64,000 nt of DNA from Roseicella sp. DB1501 (GCF_013112485.1 NZ_JABFHG010000003.1:1-64000); one strand, 5' to 3'; positions 33,139 through 46,362 are shown, numbered from the stretch's first letter. The notes: generated from the sequence alone by a model not told the origin. Made by a program: numbers and translations.

Positions 33139-34189
33139 GCGGCACCTCGCGGCGCAGCCGGGTGGCGAAGGGCCCGCCGGCGAGGCCGGCCCAGAGCCCG
33201 CCAAGGGCCAGGCAGCCGAGCAGGCCGGTGAGCAGCGCCCAGGGGCCGAAGGGCGGCCCGACGAGCCAGAGGATGTGCAGCAGGACGCCCAGCAGCGCCA
33301 CCGCCCCGACCCAGGCGAGGCGGCGTGGACTGCGGCGGCCGGCGCTGGAGAGCAGCGCCAGCACCGGCAGGATGGCGGCGAGGCCGAGCGAGCCGGCCTC
33401 GACCAGCGGCCAGGGCCATGCCTCGCGCCGCAGGTACCAGGCGGCTTTCTCTGGCAGGTTGCCGTACCAGGCGACCAGATACTGGGCGAAGCCGAGATAG
33501 GCGGCCCCGAGCGCGGCGGCGAGCAGCAGCCGGGCGAGGTCCCCGGCCCGCCCCGCATCGCCCGCCGGTGCCGCCCGCAGCAGCGCGCACCAGGCGAGGG
33601 CGGAGAGGATTTGCAGCACCCCGAGCCACATGCCGAAGGCGCTGGAACGGAAGCCCGGATCGAGCGCCAGCACCCAGTCGAGGCCGAGCAGGCTCACCGC
33701 GCCGCCATGGAAGATCAGCGCCGCCGCACCCAGCCCCGGGCGCGGCGCGGCGCGGCCGGCGAGCAGCAGGCCGAACAGGCTCCAGCCGGCGAGCGCGACA
33801 GCGCTGCGCAGGGCGAGGCCGGGCAGGTTGAGATACCAGCGCGCCACATCCGGCTGCGGCGCGGCGCCCGGATCGGCGATCCAGGGCCAGATCGCGCCCG
33901 GCGCCAGCAGCAGCGGCAACGCGGCGAGGGCCAGCAGCGGCAGGGTCGCCGCCGCCGGGGCCAGCACGCCATGGCAGGGCGCCAGCCAGCGCCCGCCGGT
34001 CAGGGCATGCACCGCCAGCAGCGCATAGGCGCCGAGGGCGAGGCCGAGCCAGAACAGCCATCCTGCCAACAACCCGGCAAGGGCGAGGCGCGGCGCGGCG
34101 AGTCCCCAGGCGGCGAGCAGCGCCGCCGCGACGAGGCCGGCGAGGACAAGGCGCCCGGCGCGGGCCTGAAGCCAGTTGAGCGGGGTCAT
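33128..34189 (-). CDS. actF: Alternative complex III subunit ActF
   Basis: A 353-residue membrane protein with about ten helices, related to NrfD/ActC but shorter at the N-terminus. ActF is a membrane subunit of alternative complex III, which oxidises quinol and reduces cytochrome c or the oxidase directly. Typical stretches are WYLNLPGLALRSAVAL, LDWVLALDPGFRSSAFGMW, and LLGFAQYLVAWYGNLPEKAAWYL-like LGFAQYLVAWYGNLPEK. ATG 34189 overlaps actE by 4 bases. Long open frames upstream and on the other strand are not coding. Confidence 0.87.
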   Translation of the reverse strand: MTPLNWLQARAGRLVLAGLVAAALLAAWGLAAPRLALAGLLAGWLFWLGLALGAYALLAVHALTGGRWLAPCHGVLAPAAATLPLLALAALPLLLAPGAIWPWIADPGAAPQPDVARWYLNLPGLALRSAVALAGWSLFGLLLAGRAAPRPGLGAAALIFHGGAVSLLGLDWVLALDPGFRSSAFGMWLGVLQILSALAWCALLRAAPAGDAGRAGDLARLLLAAALGAAYLGFAQYLVAWYGNLPEKAAWYLRREAWPWPLVEAGSLGLAAILPVLALLSSAGRRSPRRLAWVGAVALLGVLLHILWLVGPPFGPWALLTGLLGCLALGGLWAGLAGGPFATRLRREVPHGA

Positions 34190-34704
34190 GGCAGGTGCTC
34201 CCGCGCATCCGGCACCGCCGCGAGCGGCGCCGACTGCGCCAGCTGCAACGCGCGGATATAGGCGATGATCGCCCAGCGATCGGCCGGCGCCACGCGCGCC
34301 GCATAGCCGTACATCACGCCATAGCCCTGGGTGATGACGCGGAAGAAATACGGGGCGGGCGCGGCCCGCAGTCGCACGGAATGGTAGCTCGGCGGGCGCG
34401 GGAAGCCGCGGCGCGGCACCATGCCGTCGCCATCCCCAACCGGCCCGTGGCAGGGGGCGCAGAAGATGCCGTAGCGCTCCTGCCCGCGCGCGAGCAGGGC
34501 AGGCGTCACCGCTGGCGGCGTCGCAGCCGCGGCCTCGCGCGCCAGGGCGCCGCGGGCGACGGTGCCCGCCGGCGGCAGCCGCGCCGCCGCGCCGTCCGGC
34601 CAGAGGCTCGACCGGCCCTCGGTGTCGAGCCGGCGCTGCTGCGCCATCTCCTGCCGGCATGCGACGAGGGCGAGCGGCAGCAGCAGGATCGCCGCGCGCC
34701 TCAT
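34186..34704 (-). CDS. actE: Alternative complex III monoheme cytochrome c ActE
   Basis: A 172-residue lipoprotein cytochrome. The signal and lipobox (LLPLALVACRQ) anchor it to the membrane on the periplasmic side. The single heme site is CAPCH in GIFCAPCHGPVGDGDGM, followed by a Met-containing segment (VITQGYGVMYGYAARV) as the likely sixth ligand. It is preceded by actD and followed by actF with 4-base overlaps at both ends. It should pass electrons from the pentaheme ActA to the oxidase. Confidence 0.9.
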   Translation of the reverse strand: MRRAAILLLPLALVACRQEMAQQRRLDTEGRSSLWPDGAAARLPPAGTVARGALAREAAAATPPAVTPALLARGQERYGIFCAPCHGPVGDGDGMVPRRGFPRPPSYHSVRLRAAPAPYFFRVITQGYGVMYGYAARVAPADRWAIIAYIRALQLAQSAPLAAVPDAREHLP

Positions 34705-35222
34705 CCCACCTCGCGGATCGAGAGCGGCCCGAGGCCATCGAGCGCCGCGGCAAGGCGGGCGGCATCCACGGCCGGATCGGCGACGGCGAGGAAGAAGCGG
34801 TCCTGGCTGGCGCGTTCGAAGCCATGCGCGGCGAAGGCAGGGTGGTGCAGCCGCGGCAGGCCGGTGGCGACGAGGAAGCCAAGGATGCCGGCGAGGACGG
34901 CACCGAGCACGACCGCCTCGAAGGTCGGCACCAGGAAGGCAGGCCAGCTATGCAGCGGCCTGCCGCCGGAATCGAGCGGATAGGCCAGGGCCGCGCTGTA
35001 CCATTGCAGGCCATAGGTAATGAGGCCGCCGGCGAGGCCGCCCGCGAGCATGACGCGGCGCAACCGGGTCGGGCGCAGGCCGAGCGCCTCGGGCAGCCCT
35101 TCCACCGCGAAGGGCACATGCGCGTCGAGCCCCTGCCAGCCGGCATCCCGGGCGCGCCGCGCGGCATCGAGCAACGTCGCCGGGTCGCGGAATTCGGCCA
35201 GCAGCAGCGGCGCCGCGCTCAT
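34701..35222 (-). CDS. actD: Alternative complex III subunit ActD (DUF3341)
   Basis: A 173-residue protein with the DUF3341 pattern: a soluble N-terminal part (LLLAEFRDPATLLDAARRARDAG, LDAHVPFAVEGLPEALGL) and two membrane helices (LAGGLAGGLITYGLQWYSA, FLVPTFEAVVLGAVLAGILGFLVATG), then FFLAVAD near the end. In ACIII this subunit holds the peripheral module against the membrane part. It overlaps actC and actE by 4 bases each. Confidence 0.9.
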   Translation of the reverse strand: MSAAPLLLAEFRDPATLLDAARRARDAGWQGLDAHVPFAVEGLPEALGLRPTRLRRVMLAGGLAGGLITYGLQWYSAALAYPLDSGGRPLHSWPAFLVPTFEAVVLGAVLAGILGFLVATGLPRLHHPAFAAHGFERASQDRFFLAVADPAVDAARLAAALDGLGPLSIREVG

Positions 35223-36567
35223 GCAGCCCCTCCCTGCTCGTGCCGCTGCTTGTTCACGTCATGCATCGCCACCGCCGGCAGCAGCCGTACGAAGCACAGG
35301 AACAGGCAGGCGAAGACGCCGAAGGAGGTGGCGAGGGTCAGCCAGTCCCACAGCGTCGGCTGGAAGACGCGCCGCATGCTGGGAAGGTAGCCATGCGAGA
35401 GCGTGTTCCAGATGGTGAGGATACGCTCCAGCCACATGCCTATGTTGACCAGCACGGCGACGCCGAGGATGACGGGCAGGTTGGTGCGCAGCCGCCGCCA
35501 CCAGAGAAGCTGCGGCGCCAGCAGGTTGCAGGCGAGCATCGCCGCATAGAGCGGCGCATAGGGGCCGCCGAATTCGAAGCGCAGCACGCCGCGCTCGGCG
35601 CTGTCGCCGCCATACCAGGCCATGAACCACTCGGTCAGGTAGGAGAGTCCCATCACCCAGGCGGCGGCGAGGATGATCTTCCCCATGGCATCGAAATGCC
35701 GATCGGTGATCAGCGCCTGCAGGCCGAGGCCCCAGCGCAGGATCACCGCCAGCGTCACCACCATGGCGAAGCCGGAGAACAGCGCGCCGACCACGAAATA
35801 GGGCGGGAAGATCGATTCCTGCCAGCCCGGCATCAGGCTCGCGGCGAAGTCGAGCCCGACCACGCTGTGCACCGAGACGACGAGCGGCACGGCCAGCGCG
35901 GCCATCGCCCGGTAGACCGCATCGTGCCGCTGCCAATGCCGCGCCGAGCCGCGCCAGCCGAAGGCGAGGACGCCATAGGCGAGGCGCGCGCCACGGGACC
36001 GCGCGCGGTCCCGCAAGGTGGCGAGGTCGGGGATCAGGCCGAGATACCAGAAGAGGAAGGAGAAGATCAGGTAGGTGGCGATCGCCGCGAAGTCCCAGAC
36101 CAGCGCGCTCCGCCATTGCGGCCAGAGCTCCATGCTGTTCGGGTAGGGCGCCAGCCAGTAGGCGCGATAGGGTCGGCCGAGATGCAGGATCGGGAAGAGG
36201 CCGGCGATGCTGGCGGCGAACAGCGTCATCGCCTCGGCGAAGCGGTTGATGGCAGCGCGCCAGGGCTGGCGCGTCAGCAGCAGCAGGGCGGAGATCAGCG
36301 TTCCCGCATTGCCGATGCCGATCCACCAGACATAGTTGGCGATCGGGAAGCCCCAGACCACGGTGGTGTTGTTGCCGTAGATGCCGATCCCGGCGACCAG
36401 CAGCCAGGTGACGCAGCCGAGGAAGCCGAGCGTGACGAGGCCGGCGAGGAGGAAGGCGATCCACCAGCGCCGGCCGGCGCGACGTTCCAGCACCGTGTCG
36501 GCGACCAGGCCGATCACCGCGGCGGGGTGGGGGTCCGGCGGCAAGGCGGGCTGCGTCGCCGCGCCGC

Positions 36568-36571
<4 letters not shown>
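35219..36571 (-). CDS. actC: Alternative complex III NrfD-like subunit ActC
   Basis: A 450-residue NrfD/PsrC-family protein with ten predicted helices, the main membrane subunit and probable quinol site of ACIII. Recognisable segments are GFPIANYVWWIGIGNAGTLISALLLL, FPILHLGRPYRAYWLAPYPNSMELWPQW, SVHSVVGLDFAASLMPGWQESIFPPYFVVGA and YLTEWFMAWYGG. ATG 36571 overlaps the end of actB by 4 bases. The gene order actABCDEF is the canonical one. Confidence 0.93.
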
Positions 36572-39383
<2,812 letters not shown>

Positions 39384-39387
<4 letters not shown>

Positions 39388-40085
39388 CGGTGGCATACCG
39401 AGCAATCCGTCAGATGCGCGGTGCGGATGCCGTAATGCCGGAGCAGCGCCGCGCCGCGCGCCGCCTGGTCGGCCGGCGGCATCCAGTGGCCGGCATAGAT
39501 CTCCGCCTCGGGCCGCAGATGCGGCGCCGGGTCACGATGGCAATCGAGGCACCAGCCCATGGTGAGCGGCGCCGCCTGACGCATCAGCGGCATGCTGTCC
39601 ACCGGCCCGTGGCAGCTCGTGCAGCCGACGCCGTTGCGCACATGCACGCTGTGATCGAAATACACGTAATCGGGCAGGGCGTTCACCCGCCGCCAGCGGA
39701 TCGGCCGGTCCTCCGCCAGGCTCTGCCGCACCGGGGCGAGCATCCCGGCATTGGTCCAAAGCTGGGAATGGCAGGTCATGCAGGTATGGGTCGGCGGCAG
39801 CCCGGCGAAGCGCGAGGTCTCGACGCCGCCATGGCAATAGCGACACTCGATGCCGAGGCCGCCGACATGGTGCTCATGGCTGAAGGGCACGGGCTGGTCG
39901 GGGGTGATGCCCTGGCCGGTGACATAGGGCGTGTACTGCAATGCCATCAGCATGCCGAGAAGGCCGAGCGGCACCAGCACCAGGGCGAACAGGGCGAGGC
40001 GCGCCACCAGTGTCGACCAGCGTGGGAAAAGCTGCGCATGCACCGAGTCGCGTGGCGACCGGAGATCATCGGGATCACCCTGCAC
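39384..40085 (-). CDS. actA: Alternative complex III pentaheme cytochrome c ActA
   Basis: A 233-residue cytochrome with one N-terminal membrane helix (LVARLALFALVLVPLGLLGML) and five heme sites: CRYCH, CMTCH, CTSCH, CLDCH and CSVCH. The FSHEHHVGGLGIECRYCH stretch with extra His ligands is typical of ActA. The start is taken as GTG 40085; a second GTG at 40040 is possible. It is the first gene of the 12-gene respiratory operon, and the 140 bases before it should hold the promoter, although no clear boxes were found. Confidence 0.9.
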
Positions 40086-40224
40086 CGCTCATCTGTCCCA
40101 CCCCTGGCTGCAGGCGCTTCGCCCCCGGCCCGGCTGCGCGGGGTGCCAACGCCGGCAGCAGGGAACGGTTTGCTCTCGACGCCGCGCAATCAGGGGCGTG
40201 GCGGGAAGGGCACGGCGCCGCCGG

Positions 40225-41916
40225 TCAGTCGTCGTAGTCGCGCGCCGCGGTCTCGGGCGTTACATAGCCATCCAGCACGTCCTCGCGCAGCGCGGCCCGG
40301 TCGCGTCCGGCGGGCGGGCCGAAGCCGCCCGAGCCCGGCGCTTCCACTGTCACCAGCGCGCCCGGCGGCGCGGTGAAGGCGCCCTTGCCGGTGAGCGTCC
40401 GCCGCGTGCCGTCGGGCAGGGTGATCCAGAGCCGCGCCTGGCTGCCCGGCAGGCCGCCGGCCTGGCCGAAGGGCGGCGTCACCTGCCGCTCGAAGCACAT
40501 GGCGCCGCGCAGCTCACGGCCGAGCACCCGCCAGGAGCGCCGCACGCCGAGACCGCCGCGCCAGGTGCCGGCACCGCCGCTGTCCGGCACCAGCGCGTAT
40601 TCCTCGACGCGCAGCGGCGCGCTCATCTCCAGCACCTCGACCGGCGTGTTCAGCATGTTGCTGATCACCGCCGAGACGGCGTTGATGCCATCCTTCACCG
40701 GCCGCGCGCCGAAGCCGCCCTTGGTGCTCTCATAGCTGACGAAGCGCTCACCACTGCGGTAGTCGATGCCGCCGAAGGTGGTGATGCCGCTGGTGCCCTG
40801 CGAGCCGGCGAGCACGCGGTCCGGCGTGATGCCGTACATGGCGGCGAAGACCATCTCGGAGATGCGGTGCGACATCTCGTGATTGGCATAGACCACCGGC
40901 GCCGGCTCCTGCGCGTTCACCACGCTGCCCGGCGGCGCCGTCACCGTCACCGGCCGCCAGCAGCCGGAATTCGGCGGGATCAGGCTGTCCGGGTCGACGA
41001 TCATCTTCAGCGCCGCGAAGACGCCGGAGGCGGTGACGCTGAGCGGCGCGTTCATCGGTCCCGGCACCTGCGGGTCGGAGCCGGCGAAATCGGCGGTGAT
41101 CGTGTCGCTGCGCTTGCGCAGTGCCAGCCGCAGGCGGAAGGGCCGGTCGGCCTCCTCCCCCGGCTCGAGGATGCCGTCGCCGTCGATGATGTCCTCGAAG
41201 CCGGCATCGCCATCCGGCAGCGCCGCCAGCGCCCGCCGCATCATCGCCTCGGAATAGTCGAGCACGGCATCCATGATGCCGAGCAGCGTGTCGGTGCCGT
41301 ATTTCCGCGCCAGCCCGGCCATCCGTTCCGCCGCGCGGCGGTTGGCGGCAACCTGGGCACGGATATCGCCGAGCCGCTCCTCCGGCGTGCGGACATTGGC
41401 CAGGATGATGGCCTCGACCGAAGGATCCGGCTTGCCGTCGCGGTAGAGGCGGACCGGCGGCAGGCGTAGCCCCTCGCCATAGATCTCGGTCACCGCGCCG
41501 TAGCTGCCCGGCGTGGCGCTGCCGATATCCGGCCAATGGGCGCGGACGCAGCCGAAGCCGAGCAGCCGCCCCTCATGGAAGGCCGGCATCACCACATTGA
41601 CATCCGGCAGGTGCGAGCCGCCGCGATAGGGATCGTTGTGGATGAACACGTCGCCCGGCGCGACATCCGGGAAGGCGCGCGCCACGCTGCCGACCGCATC
41701 GGGCATGGAGCCGAGATGGATCGGCAGGTCGGGTCCCTGCGCCACCATCTCGCCGCGGGCATTGAAGATGCCGCAGGAATAGTCGCCCGCCACCTTCAGC
41801 AGCGGCGAATAGGCGGTCTTCGCCAGGACGATCTTCATCTCCTCGGCGGCGGAGAGCAGCGCGTTCTTCACCACCTCGAAGCGGGCGGGGTCGATGCCGT
41901 GCAACGGGTCGGTCAT
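40225..41916 (-). CDS. hyuB: Hydantoinase B/oxoprolinase family protein
   Basis: A 563-residue subunit of the ATP-dependent hydantoinase/5-oxoprolinase family. Typical blocks are ALLSAAEEMKIVLAKTAYSP, DVFIHNDPYRGGSHLPDVNVV, VRAHWPDIGSATPGSYGAVTE, and GSQGTSGITTFGG near the end. With HyuA it opens a cyclic amide such as a hydantoin or 5-oxoproline at the cost of ATP; the exact substrate is not evident. ATG 41916 touches the hyuA stop (TGATG), so the two are coupled. The frame is open to 42063 but that part lies inside hyuA. Confidence 0.93.
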   Translation of the reverse strand: MTDPLHGIDPARFEVVKNALLSAAEEMKIVLAKTAYSPLLKVAGDYSCGIFNARGEMVAQGPDLPIHLGSMPDAVGSVARAFPDVAPGDVFIHNDPYRGGSHLPDVNVVMPAFHEGRLLGFGCVRAHWPDIGSATPGSYGAVTEIYGEGLRLPPVRLYRDGKPDPSVEAIILANVRTPEERLGDIRAQVAANRRAAERMAGLARKYGTDTLLGIMDAVLDYSEAMMRRALAALPDGDAGFEDIIDGDGILEPGEEADRPFRLRLALRKRSDTITADFAGSDPQVPGPMNAPLSVTASGVFAALKMIVDPDSLIPPNSGCWRPVTVTAPPGSVVNAQEPAPVVYANHEMSHRISEMVFAAMYGITPDRVLAGSQGTSGITTFGGIDYRSGERFVSYESTKGGFGARPVKDGINAVSAVISNMLNTPVEVLEMSAPLRVEEYALVPDSGGAGTWRGGLGVRRSWRVLGRELRGAMCFERQVTPPFGQAGGLPGSQARLWITLPDGTRRTLTGKGAFTAPPGALVTVEAPGSGGFGPPAGRDRAALREDVLDGYVTPETAARDYDD

Positions 41917-43994
41917 CAGCGATCGCCTCCACGGGTCATGCGCAGCAGGCCCTGCGCCGCCACCGCCGCGCGCCAGCCCGGCGGCACCACGATGGTGGAA
42001 TCGAGCGCCTCGATCACCGCCGGGCCCGGCACCGCATCGCCGGGCGCCAGCCCCTCGCGCCACAGCACCCGCGTCGGCCGCAGGGCGCCGTCGAACCAGG
42101 CGGGCCGCTCCGTCTCGCGCGCGGCGCCGGCGCGGGAGGGCTGCGCGAGGGTGAGCGGCGGCTGCCGTCCGAGCGCGCTCAGCCGCAGGTTCACGAGCTG
42201 CACCGGCTCCCGCTCATTGGCATGGCCGTAGGTCTGGGCATGCCGGGCATGGAAGGCGGCGGCGAGGGCGGCGAGGGTTTCCGCCGTCACCGGCCCGTCC
42301 TGCATCGGCACCGTCAGCTCATAGGCCTGCCGGCGATAGCGGCAATCCGCCTGGCGCAGCAGGGCGCGGCGATCCGCCGGCACGCCGGCCGCCTCCAGCA
42401 TGGCGAGCCCCTCCGCCTCCATCGCTTCCACCACCTCGGCGAGGCGCGCCGGATCGGCGGCATCGAGCGTGGCGTAGAGGGTGCGGGAATAGTCGCGCCG
42501 CAGATCGGTCGCCACCAGGCCGAGCGCCGAGAAGGCGCCGGGGCCGGGCGGCACCACCACCTCCGGCACGGCCAGCTCCTCGGCCAGGAAGGCGGCATGC
42601 ACCGGCCCGGCGCCGCCGAAGGCCATCAGGCTGAACTCCCGCGCATCATGGCCGCGCTCGACGGAGACGATGCGCAGCGCGTCGCACATATTGGCGTTCA
42701 CCACCTCGACGATGCGGGCCGCGGCCTCGAGCACCGTGAGGCCGAGCGGCCCGGCGACATGCTCGGCGACCGCACGCTCGGCGGCGGCGCGGTCGATCCG
42801 CAGCCGGCCGTCGAGCAGCGCCGTCGCGTCCAGATAGCCGAGCAGGATGTTGGCATCAGTCACCGTCGGCCGGGTGCCGCCGCGTCCATAGGCGGCGGGG
42901 CCGGGCATGGCGCCGGCGCTGTGCGGGCCGACCTTCAGCGCGCCGCCCGGATCGACCCAGGCGATGCTGCCGCCGCCGGCGCTCACCTCGGCGAGGTCCA
43001 CCACCGGCACCCGGATCGGATGGCCGGTGCCGGCAACGAAGCGCTTGCCGTTGACGCTGCCGCCCACCTCGTATTCCGCGGTGACCGTCACCGCGCCATC
43101 GACGACGACGCTGGCCTTCGTCGTGGTGCCGCCCATGTCGAAGGAGAGGAGGTTCGGCAGGCCGAGCTGCCGGCCGACCAGCGCAGCCGCGACGACGCCG
43201 GCGGCCGGGCCGCTCTCGACGATCGCCGCCGGCATGCGCAGGCATTCCGCCACATCCAGCACGCCGCCGCCACTGCCCATGACATGCAGCGGCGGCAGGC
43301 CGAGCTGGCCGGTCGCCGCCTGCAGCCGCGCCAGATAGCCATCCAGCAGCGGCCCGACATAGGCGCAGACCGCCGTGGTGCTGGCGCGCTCGTATTCCCG
43401 GATCTCGGGCAGCACCTCGGAGGAGAGGAAGACCTGTACCCCCGGCAGGGCGGCGCGCAGCAGCGCGCCCAGCCGCCGCTCATGATCGTCGTTGAGGAAG
43501 GAGAACAGCAGCGAGACGCCGACCGTCTCGGCGCCCGAGGCCCGGATCGCCTCGACCAGCGCCGGCACCTCCGCCTCGGCGAGCGGCGTGACCACCTCGC
43601 CCTGGGCGTCGATCCGTTCGGTGACCTCGAAGCGGCGCCGGCGCGGGACCAGCACGCCCGGCCCGTCCTGGAACAGGTCGTAGAGATCGGCCCGGGCGCT
43701 GCGCCGCAGCTCCAGCAGGTCGCGGAAGCCGCGCGTCGAGACGAAGGCGGCGTTGGCGCCCTTCCGCTCCAGCAGCGCATTGGTGACGATGGTCGTCGCA
43801 TGCGCCAGCAGCGACACTTCGCCGGCCGCGATGTCATTCGCGGCGAGCGCCTGCTGCAAGCCCTCCAGCACGCCCTGGCCGAAATCCGGCGGCGTGGTCA
43901 GCACCTTGGCGACGGCGATGCGCCCCGTGCCCTCCTCGACCAGCGCCACATCCGTGAAGGTGCCGCCGATATCGACGCCGATGCGCCAGGCCAT
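41916..43994 (-). CDS. hyuA: Hydantoinase A/oxoprolinase family protein
   Basis: A 692-residue ATP-binding subunit of the actin/ASKHA fold. Blocks seen are MAWRIGVDIGGTFTDVAL (phosphate 1), HATTIVTNALLERKGANAAFVSTRGFRD, NLLSFDMGGTTTKASVV (phosphate 2), and AYGRGGTRPTVTDANILLGYL. A C-terminal region ends in VIEALDSTIVVPPGWRA, typical of N-methylhydantoinase A. ATG 43994 aligns with the family start. It forms an operon with hyuB. No binding protein or regulator is adjacent, so its role in uptake and catabolism is open. Confidence 0.93.
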   Translation of the reverse strand: MAWRIGVDIGGTFTDVALVEEGTGRIAVAKVLTTPPDFGQGVLEGLQQALAANDIAAGEVSLLAHATTIVTNALLERKGANAAFVSTRGFRDLLELRRSARADLYDLFQDGPGVLVPRRRRFEVTERIDAQGEVVTPLAEAEVPALVEAIRASGAETVGVSLLFSFLNDDHERRLGALLRAALPGVQVFLSSEVLPEIREYERASTTAVCAYVGPLLDGYLARLQAATGQLGLPPLHVMGSGGGVLDVAECLRMPAAIVESGPAAGVVAAALVGRQLGLPNLLSFDMGGTTTKASVVVDGAVTVTAEYEVGGSVNGKRFVAGTGHPIRVPVVDLAEVSAGGGSIAWVDPGGALKVGPHSAGAMPGPAAYGRGGTRPTVTDANILLGYLDATALLDGRLRIDRAAAERAVAEHVAGPLGLTVLEAAARIVEVVNANMCDALRIVSVERGHDAREFSLMAFGGAGPVHAAFLAEELAVPEVVVPPGPGAFSALGLVATDLRRDYSRTLYATLDAADPARLAEVVEAMEAEGLAMLEAAGVPADRRALLRQADCRYRRQAYELTVPMQDGPVTAETLAALAAAFHARHAQTYGHANEREPVQLVNLRLSALGRQPPLTLAQPSRAGAARETERPAWFDGALRPTRVLWREGLAPGDAVPGPAVIEALDSTIVVPPGWRAAVAAQGLLRMTRGGDR

Positions 43995-44199
43995 GCTCAG
44001 CCGCGCCAGCGGGGCGAGGGGCGGGCGTGCGGTGGCGTCATGGGCCGGTCCTCCATCCATCGCGGTCGCGCCATCAAACCGGCGATGCCGGCCGCTGGGA
44101 AGCACCCATCGGGACACGGAGAGCGGAAGATAAGGCCGTTGCGACGCTGGTTGCCCGGCAGGCCGGCAGCGCTGCCCAGGCGAGCGGCAGGGATGCCGC

Positions 44200-46347
44200 C
44201 TACAGCGTCTTGGACAGGCTGACGAAGACCGCGCGCCGCAGCCCGTACTGCTCCGCGCTGACGCCGATGCCGGTGCCGTCGCGGAGCTGGTAGATCCGGT
44301 CGCCGATATTCATCACGTCGAGCCGCGCCGTCCAGCGCCCGATGCGCGGCAGCTCGAATTGCTGCGCGATGCCGAGATTGGCGGTCAGGTAGGGCGTCAC
44401 ATGCTCGCTATTGGCGAAGCCCTTGCGCAGCCCGCCGGCATAGATGAGCGTGCCGCCGACCGTGCCGCCAGGCCAGGGCCGGTAGCTCAGCCCCGCCGAG
44501 CCCGAGATGGTCTGCAGGTGATCGAGGCGGACATACTTGCCCCGCGCATAGGCGTATTCCTCGGCGTCGAGCAGGTACTGGTTGGAGACCGGGTCGCGGC
44601 CCTCGGCCCGGCCATAGGCGAGGTTGCCATAGGCGAGCCACGGGCCGTCACGATAGCTCGCCGTCAGCTCCACCCCATAGAGCCGGCCGTCGCGGTAGTT
44701 GTAGGGCGAGAAGATGTAGGCCGAGCCGAACTGGCCGAGATCCTGCAGGTTCCGCGACTGCCGGTAATAGGCCTCGGCGCCGAGCGTCAGCGCCTCGCCG
44801 ACGGATTGCCGGATGCCGAGGTTGAAATAATGCGCGCTCTCCGGCAGCACGGCGCCGATCGCCGGCACGGCGGGCGCGGCCGTCGTGCCGGCATAGAGGG
44901 CGAGGTCCGGCCGGGCAAGCAGCTCGGCCGGGGGCGGCGTGAAGTAGCGGGCATAGCCGAGGGAGAGGGTTGTCCTGTCGGTGGCCCGCCAGACCAGGTT
45001 GGCGCGCGGGCTGAGCTGCGATCCATCGGCCGGTCCCTGCAGGATGTCGAAGCGGGCGCCGAGATTGGCGGTCAGCCGTTCGGTGAGGCGCCACTCGTCC
45101 TGCAGGTAGAGGCCATAGAGCTGCTGCGTGAGCGTGGCGCGATCGGCGATGGTGAAGGGCGCGTCGATCGTGCCGCCGACGGCGTCGAGCGGCAGCACGG
45201 TGGTCGCCATCCGGTTGCGGGTGGTGTCGGTCGAGGCCAGGAGGCCGAAGCGCAGCGTGTGGTCCTCGGCGGCCCGCCAGGTGGCATCCGCCTGCAGGCC
45301 GAGGGAGAGGCTGGCCTTGCGCGTCTCGGCGGCGACGCCGTTCACCAGCATCTCGCCGAGCAGGTCGGGCAGGTAGTTCACCGAGCTCTGCCGCGCATAG
45401 ACCGAGAGCTGGGTGTCCAGCGCGCCCGCGGCATGCTGCAGCGCCAGCACGCCGAAGCTGCCGCGCTGCCATTGCCGGGCGCGCAGATCGGCGCTGTCCA
45501 GGCTGCTCTGGCCGAAGGCCGTGAAGCGGGCAGGCTGGCCCGGCACGGCGGGGACCTGGAAGCGGGACTGGCTGGTCCCGGCGATGAGGGCGAGCCGCGT
45601 CCGGTCGTCGAGACGGTAGCCGAAGCTGCCGAGGCCGCGGAGCTGCTCCGTCTCGTTGTTCCGGGCGGTGTAGGCCGGCGTCGGGTTCTCGAAGCCGCGA
45701 TCGCTGCGGAGGAAGCTTCCAGTCACGTAGTATTCGAAGGGGCCGATGGCCGCGCCATAGGACAGGAAGGGCTGCACGGTGCCGTAGCTGCCGCCGCTGA
45801 GCCCGGCCGAACCGCCGGGGCTCTCGGCGCCGGAGCGGAGCTGCAGGTCGATGATGCCGGCGGTGCGGAAGCCGAATTGCGCCGGCAGGGCGCCGGTGAT
45901 CAGGCTGACCGAGCTCAGCCCGCGCGCCTCGAAGAGCGGCGCGAAACCGCCGATGGCTTCCGGGATCGTCACGCCGTTGATGCGGTATTGCAGGTTGCGA
46001 TGGTCGCCGCGGACATGGATGTCGCCCTGGGCATCGCCGGCGACGCCGGGCGCCTGCAGCAGCACCTGGTTGAGCGGGGCCGAATCGCCCAGCGGCAGGC
46101 GCTCGATCGCCTCGCGGTCGATCTCGGTGACGCTGGCGCCGAGGGCGGGGGCGATGCGGCTGCGCGCCGTCTCGGCGCGACCGGCCTCGACGACCATCTC
46201 GGGCAACTCGGTCACCATATCGGCCTCGCCTTCGGCCCTGGCTTCCGGGGCGATCGGCAGGCCGCCGCCGGCGAGGAGCAGCAGGCAGCAGGGGATACGG
46301 TGCCGCCACCCATGCGATGGCCTCCTGCGATCGATCCAGCCCGGCAT
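44200..46347 (-). CDS. TonB-dependent outer-membrane receptor
   Basis: A 715-residue TonB-dependent receptor. There is a signal peptide (CCLLLLAGGGLPIAPEARA), a short TonB-box-like region, and a plug domain with IERLPLGDSAPLNQVLLQAPGV and HVRGDHRNLQYRINGVTIP. A 22-strand barrel ends in the typical aromatic terminus (RRAVFVSLSKTL). The divergent neighbour is an MntR-type regulator, and two 16-bp sites resembling its operator lie between the genes, one 16 bases before this start codon. That points to a metal, most simply manganese or iron, as substrate. Vitamin B12 or a siderophore cannot be excluded from sequence. Confidence 0.9.
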   Translation of the reverse strand: MPGWIDRRRPSHGWRHRIPCCLLLLAGGGLPIAPEARAEGEADMVTELPEMVVEAGRAETARSRIAPALGASVTEIDREAIERLPLGDSAPLNQVLLQAPGVAGDAQGDIHVRGDHRNLQYRINGVTIPEAIGGFAPLFEARGLSSVSLITGALPAQFGFRTAGIIDLQLRSGAESPGGSAGLSGGSYGTVQPFLSYGAAIGPFEYYVTGSFLRSDRGFENPTPAYTARNNETEQLRGLGSFGYRLDDRTRLALIAGTSQSRFQVPAVPGQPARFTAFGQSSLDSADLRARQWQRGSFGVLALQHAAGALDTQLSVYARQSSVNYLPDLLGEMLVNGVAAETRKASLSLGLQADATWRAAEDHTLRFGLLASTDTTRNRMATTVLPLDAVGGTIDAPFTIADRATLTQQLYGLYLQDEWRLTERLTANLGARFDILQGPADGSQLSPRANLVWRATDRTTLSLGYARYFTPPPAELLARPDLALYAGTTAAPAVPAIGAVLPESAHYFNLGIRQSVGEALTLGAEAYYRQSRNLQDLGQFGSAYIFSPYNYRDGRLYGVELTASYRDGPWLAYGNLAYGRAEGRDPVSNQYLLDAEEYAYARGKYVRLDHLQTISGSAGLSYRPWPGGTVGGTLIYAGGLRKGFANSEHVTPYLTANLGIAQQFELPRIGRWTARLDVMNIGDRIYQLRDGTGIGVSAEQYGLRRAVFVSLSKTL

Positions 46348-46362
46348 GCCTCACCCCCATAA